NCBI RefSeq assembly: GCF_003012745.1
Contig: NZ_PXYK01000006.1
Location: forward strand, 62,001 to 126,000
Direction: 5' to 3'
Origin: Kumtagia ephedrae
GTDB lineage: Bacteria > Pseudomonadota > Alphaproteobacteria > Rhizobiales > Rhizobiaceae
Length of the DNA stretch: 64,000 nt
Notes under the pieces: model-generated
The model's database searches: none
Seen by the model: only the letters and a program-made list of their open reading frames with translations
What the model was told of the DNA's origin: nothing
Made by a program: the position numbers and the translations under genes
Part shown: positions 54,203-63,513 of the stretch, piece by piece
Layout of the letters: every line of letters starts with the position of its first letter
Numbering within the stretch: position 1 is the first letter of the stretch

Positions 54203-55072
54203 TCAAAGCCCGAAGCGGCTCCACAGCGCCCGCTCGGCCGCGGCGTCGATGAGCCCGTCCGCGGCTGCGGATGCGATGTCGGCCGCCGGCGAGCTCCCGC
54301 GCACGCTGAAGAGACCGAGCCGGCGGCCGAACAGCCCGCGCGGCGGCGCGATCAGCTTCAGCCGCGTCTTGGCGCCGAAGCGGTCCTTCAGGAAGCCGCG
54401 CATGTCGCCGATGCCGTCGGCCAGCCCCAGCTCCACGCCCTTCCTGCCCACCCAGAACAAGCCGGTGAACAGGTCCGGATTGTCTGCGAGCCGCGCGCCG
54501 CGCCGCTGCCTGACAAGCTCGATGAAGCTTTCATGCATGTCGAGCTGCAGTGCCTTCAGCCTCTCGACGTCCTCCGGCTTCTCGGGCTGGAAAGGATCGA
54601 GCACCGACTTGTTGGCGCCGGCCGTATAGACGCGGCGCTCGACGCCGACCTTCTTGAGCAGTTCCGGAAAGCCGAAGGTGGCCGAGATGACGCCGATCGA
54701 ACCGACGATCGAGAACGGATCGACGATGATCTCGTCGCCGGCGGTGGCGATCATGTAGCCGCCCGAGGCGGCGACGTCCTCGACGAAGACGAACACCTTC
54801 TTGTTGTTCTCTACCGCGAGGTCGCGGATGCGCTTGTGGATCAGCCGCGACTGCACCGGCGAGCCGCCGGGCGAGTTGATGGAGATGGCGACGGCCGGCG
54901 CCTCCTTGTCGGCGAAGGCCTTCTCCAGCAGCCCGGCGGTCGAGGCGAGCGACAGGTTCTGGCGGAACTGGCTGCCGCCGGCCATGATCGCGCCGCTGAG
55001 GCGCACGACGGGAATGGTCACGCCCTCCGGCCGCATCGATTTCGGCAGCAGGCGGCGCAGCAAGGACTTCAC
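54203..55072 (-). CDS. S49 family peptidase (SohB/SppA-like)
   Basis: 289 residues, the short SppA form. Conserved segments: ISINSPGGSPVQSRLI, FVEDVAASGGYMIATAGDEIIVDPFSIVGSIGVI with the catalytic Ser in AASGG, and the downstream Lys region. Signal peptide peptidases of this family clear cleaved signal peptides. No typical N-terminal signal or membrane helix is evident, so it may attach to the membrane peripherally or act in the cytoplasm. Confidence 0.9.
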   Translation of the reverse strand: MKSLLRRLLPKSMRPEGVTIPVVRLSGAIMAGGSQFRQNLSLASTAGLLEKAFADKEAPAVAISINSPGGSPVQSRLIHKRIRDLAVENNKKVFVFVEDVAASGGYMIATAGDEIIVDPFSIVGSIGVISATFGFPELLKKVGVERRVYTAGANKSVLDPFQPEKPEDVERLKALQLDMHESFIELVRQRRGARLADNPDLFTGLFWVGRKGVELGLADGIGDMRGFLKDRFGAKTRLKLIAPPRGLFGRRLGLFSVRGSSPAADIASAAADGLIDAAAERALWSRFGL

Positions 55073-55149
55073 GGGTGCGGGGCTCCATCTTCAAACGTGT
55101 CGCAACGCATGTAGGCATTGCCGCGCGCCGCGCAATGCCGATGTCGCGG

Positions 55150-55926
55150 TCAGTCCCCGAAAAGCGAAGCCTCGCCGGCGCCGATCGCCTCGGCGCGGGA
55201 GGTGAAGCGGCGCTCCGCGCCCTCGTGCAGGAAAAGCGGCGGCAGCAGCGACGGCGCGCCGCGCCCGCCGCGAACCGCCCGCAGCACGATGCGGATCGCC
55301 GGCTCGGCGGCGCCGGGATGCACGGGAAGAATCTCGACCGAGCCGAAGCGGCCCGACAGAGCGGCCAGGATCGGCGCGAGCGATGCCGGGCGGGCGATCA
55401 GCGCCACTTTTCCGCGCGGCCTGAGCACGGCGGCGGCGCTGCGCAGCCAGGTCTCGAACGAGCCATCCTCCGCGACATGCGCCTCGCGCCGCAGGGCGTC
55501 GGGAGTGGCGCGGTCGCGGCCGTCGTTGAAGGGCGGGTTCATGAGCACGAAATCGGCCGAGCGGTCGGCAAGCCCGGCGGCCTGGCGCGCCTTGCCGGCG
55601 AGCGCGACGTCGGCGACCAGCACGGAAGCGCGCGCGGCAAGCTCGCCATTGCCGGGGTGGTCCAGCGACAGCCGGGCATAGCTGGCCATCTCCGGCGAGC
55701 GCTCGACCAGCAGAACCGAGGCTTGCGGACAGCGCGACATCACCGCCAGGCCGGCGGCCCCGGCGCCGGCACCGAAATCAGCGACATGGCCGGAAAAATT
55801 GGAAGGCACCGCCGCTGCCAGCACCAGCGCGTCCATGCCGGCGCGATGCCCGCCCTTCGCCGGCTGCACGAGGACGAAGCGGCCGCGATGGAAGGTGTCG
55901 ATCGTGTGCGGGCTTTGCGCGATCAA
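55150..55926 (-). CDS. TrmN6-like N6-adenine methyltransferase
   Basis: 258 residues. SAM-binding VADFGAGAGAAGLAV, acidic VLLVERSPEMASYARL and the NPPF catalytic motif of amino-methyltransferases (VLMNPPFNDGRDRATP). Closest in layout to TrmN6/YfiC, which methylates A37 of tRNA1(Val). The Val tRNA assignment is inferred from family resemblance. Confidence 0.87.
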   Translation of the reverse strand: MIAQSPHTIDTFHRGRFVLVQPAKGGHRAGMDALVLAAAVPSNFSGHVADFGAGAGAAGLAVMSRCPQASVLLVERSPEMASYARLSLDHPGNGELAARASVLVADVALAGKARQAAGLADRSADFVLMNPPFNDGRDRATPDALRREAHVAEDGSFETWLRSAAAVLRPRGKVALIARPASLAPILAALSGRFGSVEILPVHPGAAEPAIRIVLRAVRGGRGAPSLLPPLFLHEGAERRFTSRAEAIGAGEASLFGD

Positions 55927-55978
55927 GGCGGCGAGCCGGAGTGCTGCGATTGGAATTTCAAGCTGCGAAAACTCGCCT

Positions 55979-56203
55979 TCACCGCTCCCGCATCTCGTTG
56001 CCGATGCCGGCGTCGGCGAACAGGCGGCGCGCCTCCTCGGCGTCGTCGTCGGCCACCAGGATGCGGCGCGGCAGGATGCCGATGGAGCCGTCGAGCACGC
56101 TCATGTTCTGGTCGGCGACCAGGCATTCGATGCCGGCGTCGCGCAGCAGCGACTGCGCGAAGGAGAGGACGACGGCGTCATTGGTGCGGATCAGCTCGAT
56201 CAT
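55979..56203 (-). CDS. DUF2007 family protein
   Basis: 74 residues with the pattern MIELIRTNDAVVLSFAQSLL, GIECLVADQNMS and RRILVADDDAEEARRLF, typical of DUF2007 (putative prokaryotic signal transducing domain). Small cytosolic protein, function unknown. Located 41 bases after the TRAP large permease gene on the same strand. Confidence 0.85.
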   Translation of the reverse strand: MIELIRTNDAVVLSFAQSLLRDAGIECLVADQNMSVLDGSIGILPRRILVADDDAEEARRLFADAGIGNEMRER

Positions 56204-56244
56204 CGGCGGAAAGTGGCAGCTTGCGCGACTGATGTAAACGGCCG

Positions 56245-57558
56245 CTACTGGACCGCCACCGACCCGTAGACCATATTCGGCAGCCACAGCGACAGGCCGG
56301 GCACGGCGCTCAGGATGACGAGCAGCAGCGCCATCATGGCGAGGTAGGGTAGCACCTCGCGCGCATAATCCATCATCGGCACGCGCATCACCATGGAGGA
56401 GATGTACATGAGGCCGCCGACCGGCGGCGTGATGCCGGCGATGGTGAGATTGGCGATGAAGACGATGCCGAAATGCACGCGGTCGATGCCGACGCCGTCG
56501 ATGATCGGCAGCAGCATCGGTGTCAGGATGATGAGCGCCGCGGAGCCCTCGATCGCCGTGCCGATGATGATCAGCACCAAATTGATGAGGAGCAGCATCA
56601 GCAGCGGGTTGTCGGTGATGCCGCCGAGCCAGCTGGACATGGCCTGCGGCACCTGTTCCCAGGCGAGATAGAAGCCGAAGGCGGCGGCCGCGCAGATCAT
56701 GATCATGACGGTGGCGGAATCGCGCACGGCCTCCGCCAGCACCTCCGGGATCTGGCGGATGGTGAACTCGCGGTAGCCGAAGACGGCGACGAACAGCACG
56801 TAGACGACCACCACGGCGCCGGCTTCCGTCGTGGTGAACAGGCCGTAGCGTGTGCCGGCGAAGATGACGATCGGAATGGACAGCGCCCACAGCCCGTCGA
56901 CCAGCGCCTGCCAGCCCTCGGCGCGTGTCGCCCGCTTGTCGCGCAGCGCCTTGTAGCCGCGCTTCTTTGCGATGAAGTACGTCGTCACCATCAGGCCGGC
57001 GGCAAGCAGCAGCCCCGGCACCACGCCTGCCGCGAACAGTCTTCCTATCGAGGTCTCGGCGAGAAAACCGTAGACGATGAGGCCGATCGACGGCGGGATG
57101 AGGCTGGTGATGATGGCGGCCGACGAGGTGATGACGGCGGCGAAGGCGCGGCTGTAGCCGCGCTCGGCCATCTGGATGCCCAGCGTCTTGGCGAGCATGG
57201 CGGCATCGGCATTGGCGGAGGCGGTGAGGCCGCCGAGCAGCGTGCCGAGCACGGTGCACATCTGCGCCAGCGCCCCGGTCATGTGGCCGACCAGCACGTC
57301 GGCCAGATTAAGCAGCCGCCGGGTGATGCCGGAAGCGTTCATGATGCAGCCGGCGAGCACGAACAGCGGCAGCGCCAAGAGCGAGATGGACTGGGTACCT
57401 TCGGCGAACTCCTGCGCGAAATTGGACAGCGGAATCATGTCCATGTTGAGCAGGAAGAAGGAGAGCGCGCCGATCGCCATCGCCCAGGTGATGGGAACCG
57501 ACAGCAGGAACAGGAGCACGACCAGGGCGGAAGGCCCGGCGAGATGCAGCAGGGTCAT
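56245..57558 (-). CDS. dctM: TRAP transporter large permease
   Basis: 437 residues from ATG 57558, with about twelve transmembrane helices. DctM signatures include GTLLGGLTASANADAAMLAKTLG, ITSLIPPSIGLIVYG and the late ANLTIAGITPPVGG loop. It forms the sodium-driven translocation channel of the transporter. Its start overlaps the dctQ stop by 4 bases. Confidence 0.95.
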   Translation of the reverse strand: MTLLHLAGPSALVVLLFLLSVPITWAMAIGALSFFLLNMDMIPLSNFAQEFAEGTQSISLLALPLFVLAGCIMNASGITRRLLNLADVLVGHMTGALAQMCTVLGTLLGGLTASANADAAMLAKTLGIQMAERGYSRAFAAVITSSAAIITSLIPPSIGLIVYGFLAETSIGRLFAAGVVPGLLLAAGLMVTTYFIAKKRGYKALRDKRATRAEGWQALVDGLWALSIPIVIFAGTRYGLFTTTEAGAVVVVYVLFVAVFGYREFTIRQIPEVLAEAVRDSATVMIMICAAAAFGFYLAWEQVPQAMSSWLGGITDNPLLMLLLINLVLIIIGTAIEGSAALIILTPMLLPIIDGVGIDRVHFGIVFIANLTIAGITPPVGGLMYISSMVMRVPMMDYAREVLPYLAMMALLLVILSAVPGLSLWLPNMVYGSVAVQ

Positions 57559-58067
57559 ATCAGCGAATCCGCGTGCTGGAGCGGTTTTGGCGCCCAGGGC
57601 CGCATGACGGCGAGATGCTGGGCCAGCATGCCGAGCGAGGCGACGGCCAGCGGCGCATAGATCAGGCCGCGCGACAGATCGAGCGCGATCGTGTGCACGT
57701 TGCGCGCCGTCCAGGCCTGCCAGGCGAAAAGCAGCGCCATGGCAAGAAAGAACGCCGCGAGCAAAAGGTAGTTGAACCAGACGATGGCCTTCTGCCAGCC
57801 GTCGGGAAGTGCTGCGACGAGCCCGTCGATCGCCGCATGCGTGCCGAGCCGCACGCCGGCCACCGCGCCGAAGAAGACGAGGTAGGCGAAGGCGATGACC
57901 GCTATCTCGTAGGTCCAGGCGGCCGGCTGCGGGAAGACGTAGCGGCTGACCACGCCCCACAGGATGGAGCCGACGATGGCGAGCAGCGCGACGACGCCGA
58001 CGGCCTCGTCGGCGCGCGCCAGGCTGAGCAAGGGTTTTTCCTTGCGGGATTCCGGCTGGAGAGCCAT
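57555..58067 (-). CDS. dctQ: TRAP transporter small permease
   Basis: 170 residues with four transmembrane helices, as in DctQ proteins. Conserved segments: GVVSRYVFPQPAAWTYEIAV and FFGAVAGVRLGTHAAIDGLV. It partners the large permease. A hydrophilic N-terminus of about 15 residues precedes the first helix. The 106-base gap before it from dctP is usual in TRAP operons. Confidence 0.93.
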   Translation of the reverse strand: MALQPESRKEKPLLSLARADEAVGVVALLAIVGSILWGVVSRYVFPQPAAWTYEIAVIAFAYLVFFGAVAGVRLGTHAAIDGLVAALPDGWQKAIVWFNYLLLAAFFLAMALLFAWQAWTARNVHTIALDLSRGLIYAPLAVASLGMLAQHLAVMRPWAPKPLQHADSLI

Positions 58068-58173
58068 GAGCCTTCCTGTGTTCGATAGCGGCCGGCTGCC
58101 GTCAGCGGACGGCTTTCCAGCCCTTTCTGCGGGTTCTCGCGGCAGGCGGACGGGGCGGCCTGCCGGAAGAACT

Positions 58174-59148
58174 CTACTTCATCGCGTCCTGGACACGGTC
58201 GTAGATGCCGGGCGTCAGATTGGGGACGGACGCGTAGGCGGCGCGCGAGGCTTCCATGAAGGCCGGCACGTCGACATCCTCGACGATCTCGACGCCGGAG
58301 TCGGCCAGCTGCTTGGCATAGCCGTCGTCCGTCTCGAGCGTCATCTTCGTCAGCTCGCCGGCGATCTTCTGGCCTTCCTCGATGAAGATCGTCTGCAGAT
58401 CCTCCGGCAGGCTGTTGTAGAAGCTGGCCGAGGTGACCCAGGCGGTGAACATGGCCTGGTGGTTGGTCTTGGAGATGACTTTTCGCACCTCGTTGAGCTT
58501 GGCGCCGACCACCGAGCCGAACGGCGCCTCCGCCGCATCGACCACGCCGGTCTGCAGCGCGTTGTAGACGTCGCCCCAGGGCAGTTCGGTCGGCCGCGCG
58601 CCGAAGCCGCGGAAGGTCGCCAGCATGATCGGCGAGGACGGGACGCGGATCGTCACGCCTTCGAGGTCGGCCGGCTTGCGCACCGCCTTGTCGGAGATGA
58701 CGTGGCGATAGCCGAACAGGCCGTTGGGCATGATGATCTTGAGGCCCTGCGCCTCCAGCTTGCCCGAAAGCTCCTTGTAGAGCTCGGAGGCGAACAAGCG
58801 GTCGCTGGCCTCCAGGCTCGGATAGACATAGGGACCGGCGAGGACGGAAAGATCGGGCAGGAACTGGCCGAGCTGGCCGTAGTCGGTGGCGCTGAGCAGG
58901 CTGGCGCCGCTCATCACCATCTCGTTGACCTTCTTCTGCGGCCCGAGCTGGTCGCCGGTCATCACCGTTATGGCGATGCGGCCGTCCGAGCGCTCCTTGA
59001 TGCGCTCGGCGAAGGTGTTCATGGCCCGCACGATCGGCTCGTTCGGGTTCACCTGCGAGGTGGAGAAGCGCAGGCTGTATTCCTGAGCGGATGCGGCTGC
59101 GCAAACGGAGATGACGGCCGCTACGGCGGCTGCGACGACACGTATCAA
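58174..59148 (-). CDS. dctP: TRAP substrate-binding protein
   Basis: 324 residues from TTG 59148, with GGGAGGC 5-6 bases upstream; this start gives a proper signal peptide (about 1-21), unlike the ATG at 59229. The DctP fold is visible in LRFSTSQVNPNEPIVRAMNTFAERI, GQLGQFLPDLSVLAGPYVYP, and the Arg-containing ligand helix IRVPSSPIMLATFRGFGARPTELPWGDVY. The ligand is probably an organic acid; it cannot be specified. Confidence 0.93.
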   Translation of the reverse strand: MIRVVAAAVAAVISVCAAASAQEYSLRFSTSQVNPNEPIVRAMNTFAERIKERSDGRIAITVMTGDQLGPQKKVNEMVMSGASLLSATDYGQLGQFLPDLSVLAGPYVYPSLEASDRLFASELYKELSGKLEAQGLKIIMPNGLFGYRHVISDKAVRKPADLEGVTIRVPSSPIMLATFRGFGARPTELPWGDVYNALQTGVVDAAEAPFGSVVGAKLNEVRKVISKTNHQAMFTAWVTSASFYNSLPEDLQTIFIEEGQKIAGELTKMTLETDDGYAKQLADSGVEIVEDVDVPAFMEASRAAYASVPNLTPGIYDRVQDAMK

Positions 59149-59185
59149 GATAAGCCTCCCTATCCGATCGACATGATCGATCGTG

Positions 59186-59201
59186 CATTCACATATGAAT
59201 G
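59186..59201. promoter_or_regulatory. palindrome upstream of the TRAP operon
   Basis: CATTCA (59186-59191) and TGAATG (59196-59201) are an exact inverted repeat around CATA, 38 bases before the dctP start. AT-rich surroundings fit a promoter. Such short repeats are common targets of GntR-type regulators beside TRAP operons, but no regulator gene is present here. Confidence 0.4.
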
Positions 59202-59391
59202 ATCTACTCATAAGAGAACATTTTTCCACCTTCCGTCAAGCGCATTTTTAGAGGCGGAGCCGCCGGCGGCCGCCAGCCGCGCCAATTCGTCCCCTTTCGT
59301 TGGCCTGCCGGGCGCCCTAGCTTGGCCGGAAGGGCTTGCGTATCGCCGCATCATGGGTATTTCGTGCGGCTCGAAATCGAGGAGTCTCGCC

Positions 59392-60402
59392 TTGGGTGTC
59401 GTGCTCAACATCGAAGACGGCAAGCGCCCGTCGATCAACCGGCTGCTGGAGCTGACGGCCGCCGACATGGGCCGCGTCAACGAACTGATCCTGTCCAAGG
59501 CGGGATCGGATGTCGAGATGATCCCGGAGATCGCCAACCACCTGATCTCTTCGGGCGGCAAGCGGCTCAGGCCAATGGTGACGCTCGCCACCGCGCAGAT
59601 GTTCGGCTATTCCGGCGACGGCCACATCAAGCTCGCCACCAGCGTCGAGTTCATGCATACGGCGACGCTGCTGCATGACGACGTGGTCGACGAAAGCGAC
59701 CTCAGGCGCGGCAGGAAGACGGCGCGCATGATCTGGGGCAACCAGGCGAGCGTGCTGGTCGGCGACTTCCTGCTCGGCCAGGCTTTCCGCATGATGGTCG
59801 ACGTCGGCTCGCTGGAGGCGCTCGACATTCTCTCGACCGCGGCCTCCATCATCGCCGAGGGTGAAGTGATGCAGCTTGCAGCGGCGAAGAACCTGGAGAC
59901 CACCGAGGACGAGCATTTCGCCGTCATCAAGGCCAAGACGGCGGCGCTGTTCTCGGCCGCCGCCGAGGTCGGGCCGGTGGTCGCGGGAGCGACCCGCACC
60001 GACCGCGCGGCGTTGCGCTCCTACGGCATGAATCTCGGGCTTGCCTTCCAACTCATCGACGATGCGCTCGACTATGGCGGCGATTCCAAGAAACTCGGCA
60101 AGAATGTCGGCGACGATTTCCGCGAGGGCAAGGTGACGCTGCCGGTGATCCTCTGCTACCGGCGCGGCACCGCGGAGGAGCGCGCCTTCTGGAAGCAGGC
60201 GATCGAGGACAATGTTGCCGACGACGCGGCGCTTGAGAAGGCGCTCGCGCTGATGACGCGGCACGGCGCCATCGCCGACACGATCGGCCGGGCGCGCCAT
60301 TTCGGCGAGATCGCCCGCGACGCGCTGGCGCCGCTGCCGGCGACGCCGCAGAAGGCGGCACTGCTCGACGTTATCGATTTCTGCATAAGTCGCGTGGTCT
60401 GA
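59392..60402 (+). CDS. ispB: polyprenyl (octaprenyl-type) diphosphate synthase
   Basis: 336 residues from TTG 59392 (GAGGAG 8 bases upstream), which gives the expected short N-terminus GVVLNIEDGKRPSINRLLELT; an ATG at 59353 adds 13 residues. Asp-rich motifs: LLHDDVVDESDLRRG (first) and QLIDDALDYGG (second). It extends farnesyl diphosphate with IPP to the quinone tail used by UbiA. Chain length cannot be read with certainty. Confidence 0.93.
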   Translation: MGVVLNIEDGKRPSINRLLELTAADMGRVNELILSKAGSDVEMIPEIANHLISSGGKRLRPMVTLATAQMFGYSGDGHIKLATSVEFMHTATLLHDDVVDESDLRRGRKTARMIWGNQASVLVGDFLLGQAFRMMVDVGSLEALDILSTAASIIAEGEVMQLAAAKNLETTEDEHFAVIKAKTAALFSAAAEVGPVVAGATRTDRAALRSYGMNLGLAFQLIDDALDYGGDSKKLGKNVGDDFREGKVTLPVILCYRRGTAEERAFWKQAIEDNVADDAALEKALALMTRHGAIADTIGRARHFGEIARDALAPLPATPQKAALLDVIDFCISRVV

Positions 60403-60536
60403 TGACGCGCCTCGCGTCCTCGTGATTCGCCGGCCGCCGCGGCGGATTGAACCGGGATCGCAAAAAGGCCATGCTTGTGCGCTTCACCGGGTCGCGACTT
60501 GATCCGCTTGGCGCGGCAATGCCGGAAAGGACAGTG

Positions 60537-62315
60537 ATGCGGAAACGTCTGGTTTGGCTTGCGAGCGTCTCGGCCCTGACGGCCGCGATCCTGATGGGAC
60601 CACCGGCGCTGGCCAAGCGCGCGGCCGACTCCGTCCAGATCGGATCGTTCACCGGCGCCTATCTCGCCGCCCGCGTCGCTGAGGTCGACAACGACATGGG
60701 CGCGGCGATCGACTATTACCGGCGCGCGCTCGAATTCGATCCCGACAACCAGCAGCTCCAGCAGAGCCTGATGCTGGTGCTGATCTCCGTAGGCCGCTTC
60801 GACGAGGCGTTGCCGCTGGCCGACCGGCTGAAGACCGTGCCGGAGGTCGAGCGCTTCTCGCGCGTCGCGCTGGCGGTCGACGCCTTCCGCAAGAAGGACT
60901 ACCGGGAAGCCGGCAACTGGCTGCAACTGGCGCTGGAATCCGACCTCGACCGGCTGGTCACCGGTCTCATGGGCGCCTGGGCAAAGGCCGGTCGCAACGA
61001 GGGCTCGGAGGCGCTCGCCGACCTCGACGCGCTCGACGGCCCCGAATGGTTCGCGATGTTCGCCACCTACCACCGCGCCCTCATCGCCGACATGGCCGGG
61101 CTGACCGAGGAGGCGGAAGCCTCCTATCAGGCGACGCTTGACAATGCGGCGGCCGGCAGCGCCGCGCCCGAGACCTGGCTGCGCGCGGCCGAAGCCTATG
61201 CCGGCTTCCTGGCGCGGCGCGGCGACAGGAACGAAGCGCTCGCCGTCATCGGCAAGGCGGAGGAATTCGCCTCGGGGCGGCTGTCGCTGGTGGCGCTGCG
61301 CGAACGGATCGAAAAGGGCGAGACGCCGGAAGCGATCGTCACCACGCCGGCGGACGGCGCCAGCGAGGTGCTGCTCGACCTGGGCGCTGCGCTCAACCGC
61401 GGCGGCGGCGAGCCGTTCGTGAAACTCTACCTGCAGCTCGCGCTGGCGATGCGGCCGAACAGCGACGCGGTGCTGCTGCAGCTCGCCTCGGTGGCCGAGC
61501 AGCAGAGCGATTCGGAAGAGGCGATCTCATTCTACGAGCGGATCCCGGCCGCCTCGCCGCTGAAGCGCGCGGCCGAGCTGCAGCTCGGTCTCAACCTCGC
61601 CGACCTGAAGCGCCACGACGAGGCGATCAAGCATCTGACGCGGCTGCTCGATTCCGATCCGACCGACATGCGCGCCTATCTTGCGCTCGGCGGCGTCTAT
61701 GCCTCCAAGGAGGACTACAAGTCGGCGGCCGAGCTGTACGACCGCGCGGTCGAGCGGCTGAAGGAGCCGACCAACGCCAACTGGAACGTGTTCTACCAGC
61801 GCGGCATCGCCTATGAGCGGCTGAAGCAATGGCCGAAGGCGGAGCCGAACTTCCGCAAGGCGCTGGAACTCTACCCCGACCAGCCGCAGGTGATGAACTA
61901 TCTCGGCTATTCCTGGGTCGACATGAACATCAATCTCAGCGAGGGACTGGAGCTGATCCGCAAGGCAGTCGATCTCAGGCCGAGCGACGGCTACATCGTC
62001 GACTCGCTGGGCTGGGCCTACTACCGGCTCAACCGCTTCGACGAGGCGGTGGTCGAGCTGGAGCGCGCCGTGTCCCTGAAGCCGGACGACCCGGTGCTCA
62101 ACGACCATCTCGGCGACGCCTACTGGCGGGTCGGCCGCAAGCTCGAGGCGACGTTCCAGTGGCGCCACGCGCGCGATCTGAAGCCCGATCCGGACGTGCT
62201 GCTTTCCGTCCAGAAGAAGCTGAAGGAAGGCCTGCCGGCGCTGGAAGGCAAGACGGCGCTCGAAGCCCCTGCCCCGCCCGCCCCGAAGGTGGTCGACCCC
62301 GACAAGAAGGGGTAG
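60537..62315 (+). CDS. TPR repeat protein, exported
   Basis: 592 residues from ATG 60537 (AAGGA site upstream; an earlier in-frame ATG at 60447 would bury the signal peptide). Signal peptide about 1-26 (ILMGPPALA). The remainder is tetratricopeptide repeats: GAAIDYYRRALEFDPDN near the start, and DPTDMRAYLALGGVYASKEDYKSAAELYDRAVERL, FRKALELYPDQ, LNRFDEAVVELERAVSLKPDD in the C-terminal half. The tail is Ala/Pro-rich. Probably a periplasmic scaffold for protein assembly. Confidence 0.88.
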   Translation: MRKRLVWLASVSALTAAILMGPPALAKRAADSVQIGSFTGAYLAARVAEVDNDMGAAIDYYRRALEFDPDNQQLQQSLMLVLISVGRFDEALPLADRLKTVPEVERFSRVALAVDAFRKKDYREAGNWLQLALESDLDRLVTGLMGAWAKAGRNEGSEALADLDALDGPEWFAMFATYHRALIADMAGLTEEAEASYQATLDNAAAGSAAPETWLRAAEAYAGFLARRGDRNEALAVIGKAEEFASGRLSLVALRERIEKGETPEAIVTTPADGASEVLLDLGAALNRGGGEPFVKLYLQLALAMRPNSDAVLLQLASVAEQQSDSEEAISFYERIPAASPLKRAAELQLGLNLADLKRHDEAIKHLTRLLDSDPTDMRAYLALGGVYASKEDYKSAAELYDRAVERLKEPTNANWNVFYQRGIAYERLKQWPKAEPNFRKALELYPDQPQVMNYLGYSWVDMNINLSEGLELIRKAVDLRPSDGYIVDSLGWAYYRLNRFDEAVVELERAVSLKPDDPVLNDHLGDAYWRVGRKLEATFQWRHARDLKPDPDVLLSVQKKLKEGLPALEGKTALEAPAPPAPKVVDPDKKG

Positions 62316-62410
62316 TCCGGGATCGTGACCGGAACCGGTGGCGCGGAAGACCTGCGTCCTCTGGCTCAGGCCACCGGCGGCGAACCGACGGCATGGGAGG
62401 AGACGCATCC

Positions 62411-62995
62411 ATGTCAGCCATGAAATTCTCCCGCCAGCGGCTGGAGCGGGAGATCGGCGCCGGTGCGTCGCCTCGCTTCCTGTTCTTTTGGGGCCATCAG
62501 CCGTCGAAGGACGGCAAGCCCAACGCCTCCTGCTTCAGCCAGTGGTGGCCAGCGCAGTTCGAGGTCGATGGCGTCCGCTATCCCACGGCCGAACACTGGA
62601 TGATGGCCGGCAAGGCGAGGCTCTTCGGCGATGCCGAGACGACCGCGCGCATCATAGCGGCCGACAGCCCGAAGGAAGCCAAGCAGTTCGGACGGCTGGT
62701 GCGCGGTTTCGACGAGCGGCGATGGGATGAAGAGAAGCTGGGCATCGTCGTGGAGGGCAGCGTCCACAAGTTCGGGCAGAACGAGCCGCTGAAGGACTTC
62801 CTGCTCTCTACCGGCGATGTCGTGCTGGTCGAGGCAAGCCCGGTGGACCGGGTGTGGGGGATCGGGCTTGCAGTCGACGACGAGGGAGCGCTCGACCCAA
62901 GGCAGTGGCGCGGCGATAACCTGCTCGGCTTTGCCCTGATGGAGGCTCGCGACAGGCTCAGGTCCGATGCGGACTACCGTGCCATCGCACACTGA
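62411..62995 (+). CDS. NADAR family protein (YbiA-like)
   Basis: 194 residues; a second in-frame ATG is three codons downstream. NADAR signatures: LFFWGHQP, CFSQWWPAQFEVDGVRYPTAEHWMMAGKARLFGD, FDERRWDEEKLGIVVEGSVHKF and LVEASPVDRVWGIGL. YbiA-type enzymes split toxic riboflavin intermediates, and other members reverse ADP-ribosylation of nucleic acids. Its neighbour is a RES toxin acting on NAD+, which makes an NAD-linked role worth noting, although unproven. Confidence 0.88.
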   Translation: MSAMKFSRQRLEREIGAGASPRFLFFWGHQPSKDGKPNASCFSQWWPAQFEVDGVRYPTAEHWMMAGKARLFGDAETTARIIAADSPKEAKQFGRLVRGFDERRWDEEKLGIVVEGSVHKFGQNEPLKDFLLSTGDVVLVEASPVDRVWGIGLAVDDEGALDPRQWRGDNLLGFALMEARDRLRSDADYRAIAH

Positions 62996-63015
62996 AGGCT
63001 TATCGCGGCTTTCCA

Positions 63016-63061
63016 TTGCACATCCGGCAACATGCCCTATATTTTTAGGCAGATTGCCGGA
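63016..63061 (+). promoter_or_regulatory. promoter and operator of the second RES/Xre locus
   Basis: TTGCAC (63016-63021) and TATATT (63038-63043) are 16 bases apart. TCCGGCAA (63023-63030) and TTGCCGGA (63054-63061) form an exact 8-base inverted repeat flanking the -10. The antitoxin ATG follows 8 bases after the repeat. Good geometry for autorepression. Confidence 0.65.
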
Positions 63062-63069
63062 GACAGTTC

Positions 63070-63513
63070 ATGGCTGCCTACACAGCAGTAATCGAGAATG
63101 TGGCCCACAAGCTTGGCGGTACTGCCGTGCTTGGAACGGACGTCCGGTCGCAGGCCGACCTAGCAATGGCGGTCCGGCGGCGGCTTCCGCTGTCCGCCTT
63201 GAAAGGTCTTTCGGCAGCCGGCCTGAGTGAGCAGGAGATCGAGCGTTTCATCATCCCGCAACGCACGCGCCGACACCGCGCCGAAAGGAATCAGCGGCTG
63301 ACGGTCGAGGAATCCGACCGTGCCGTCCGGCTCGTCCGCATCCAGTCCCTGGCGGAAGAGACCTTCGGCGATGTCGGAAAGGCGAACCGCTGGCTGCGCA
63401 AGGAGCTGGCCGAGCTGGACGGAGAGGCGCCGCTGACGGTGGCGCAGACCGAGGCCGGGGCGCGCGTAATCGAAACCATTATCGGCAAGATCGCCTGGGG
63501 TGCGGCCGCCTGA
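63070..63513 (+). CDS. Xre/MbcA/ParS-type antitoxin, second copy
   Basis: 147 residues. Layout: N-terminal helical region (LAMAVRRRLPLSALKGLSAAGLSEQEIERFI), then the DUF2384 toxin-binding domain (ESDRAVRLVRIQSLAEETFGDVGKANRWLRKEL and TEAGARVIETIIGKIAWG). It neutralises the RES toxin encoded next and is coupled to it through TGATG. Its sequence differs clearly from the antitoxin at 17.3 kb. Confidence 0.9.
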   Translation: MAAYTAVIENVAHKLGGTAVLGTDVRSQADLAMAVRRRLPLSALKGLSAAGLSEQEIERFIIPQRTRRHRAERNQRLTVEESDRAVRLVRIQSLAEETFGDVGKANRWLRKELAELDGEAPLTVAQTEAGARVIETIIGKIAWGAAA

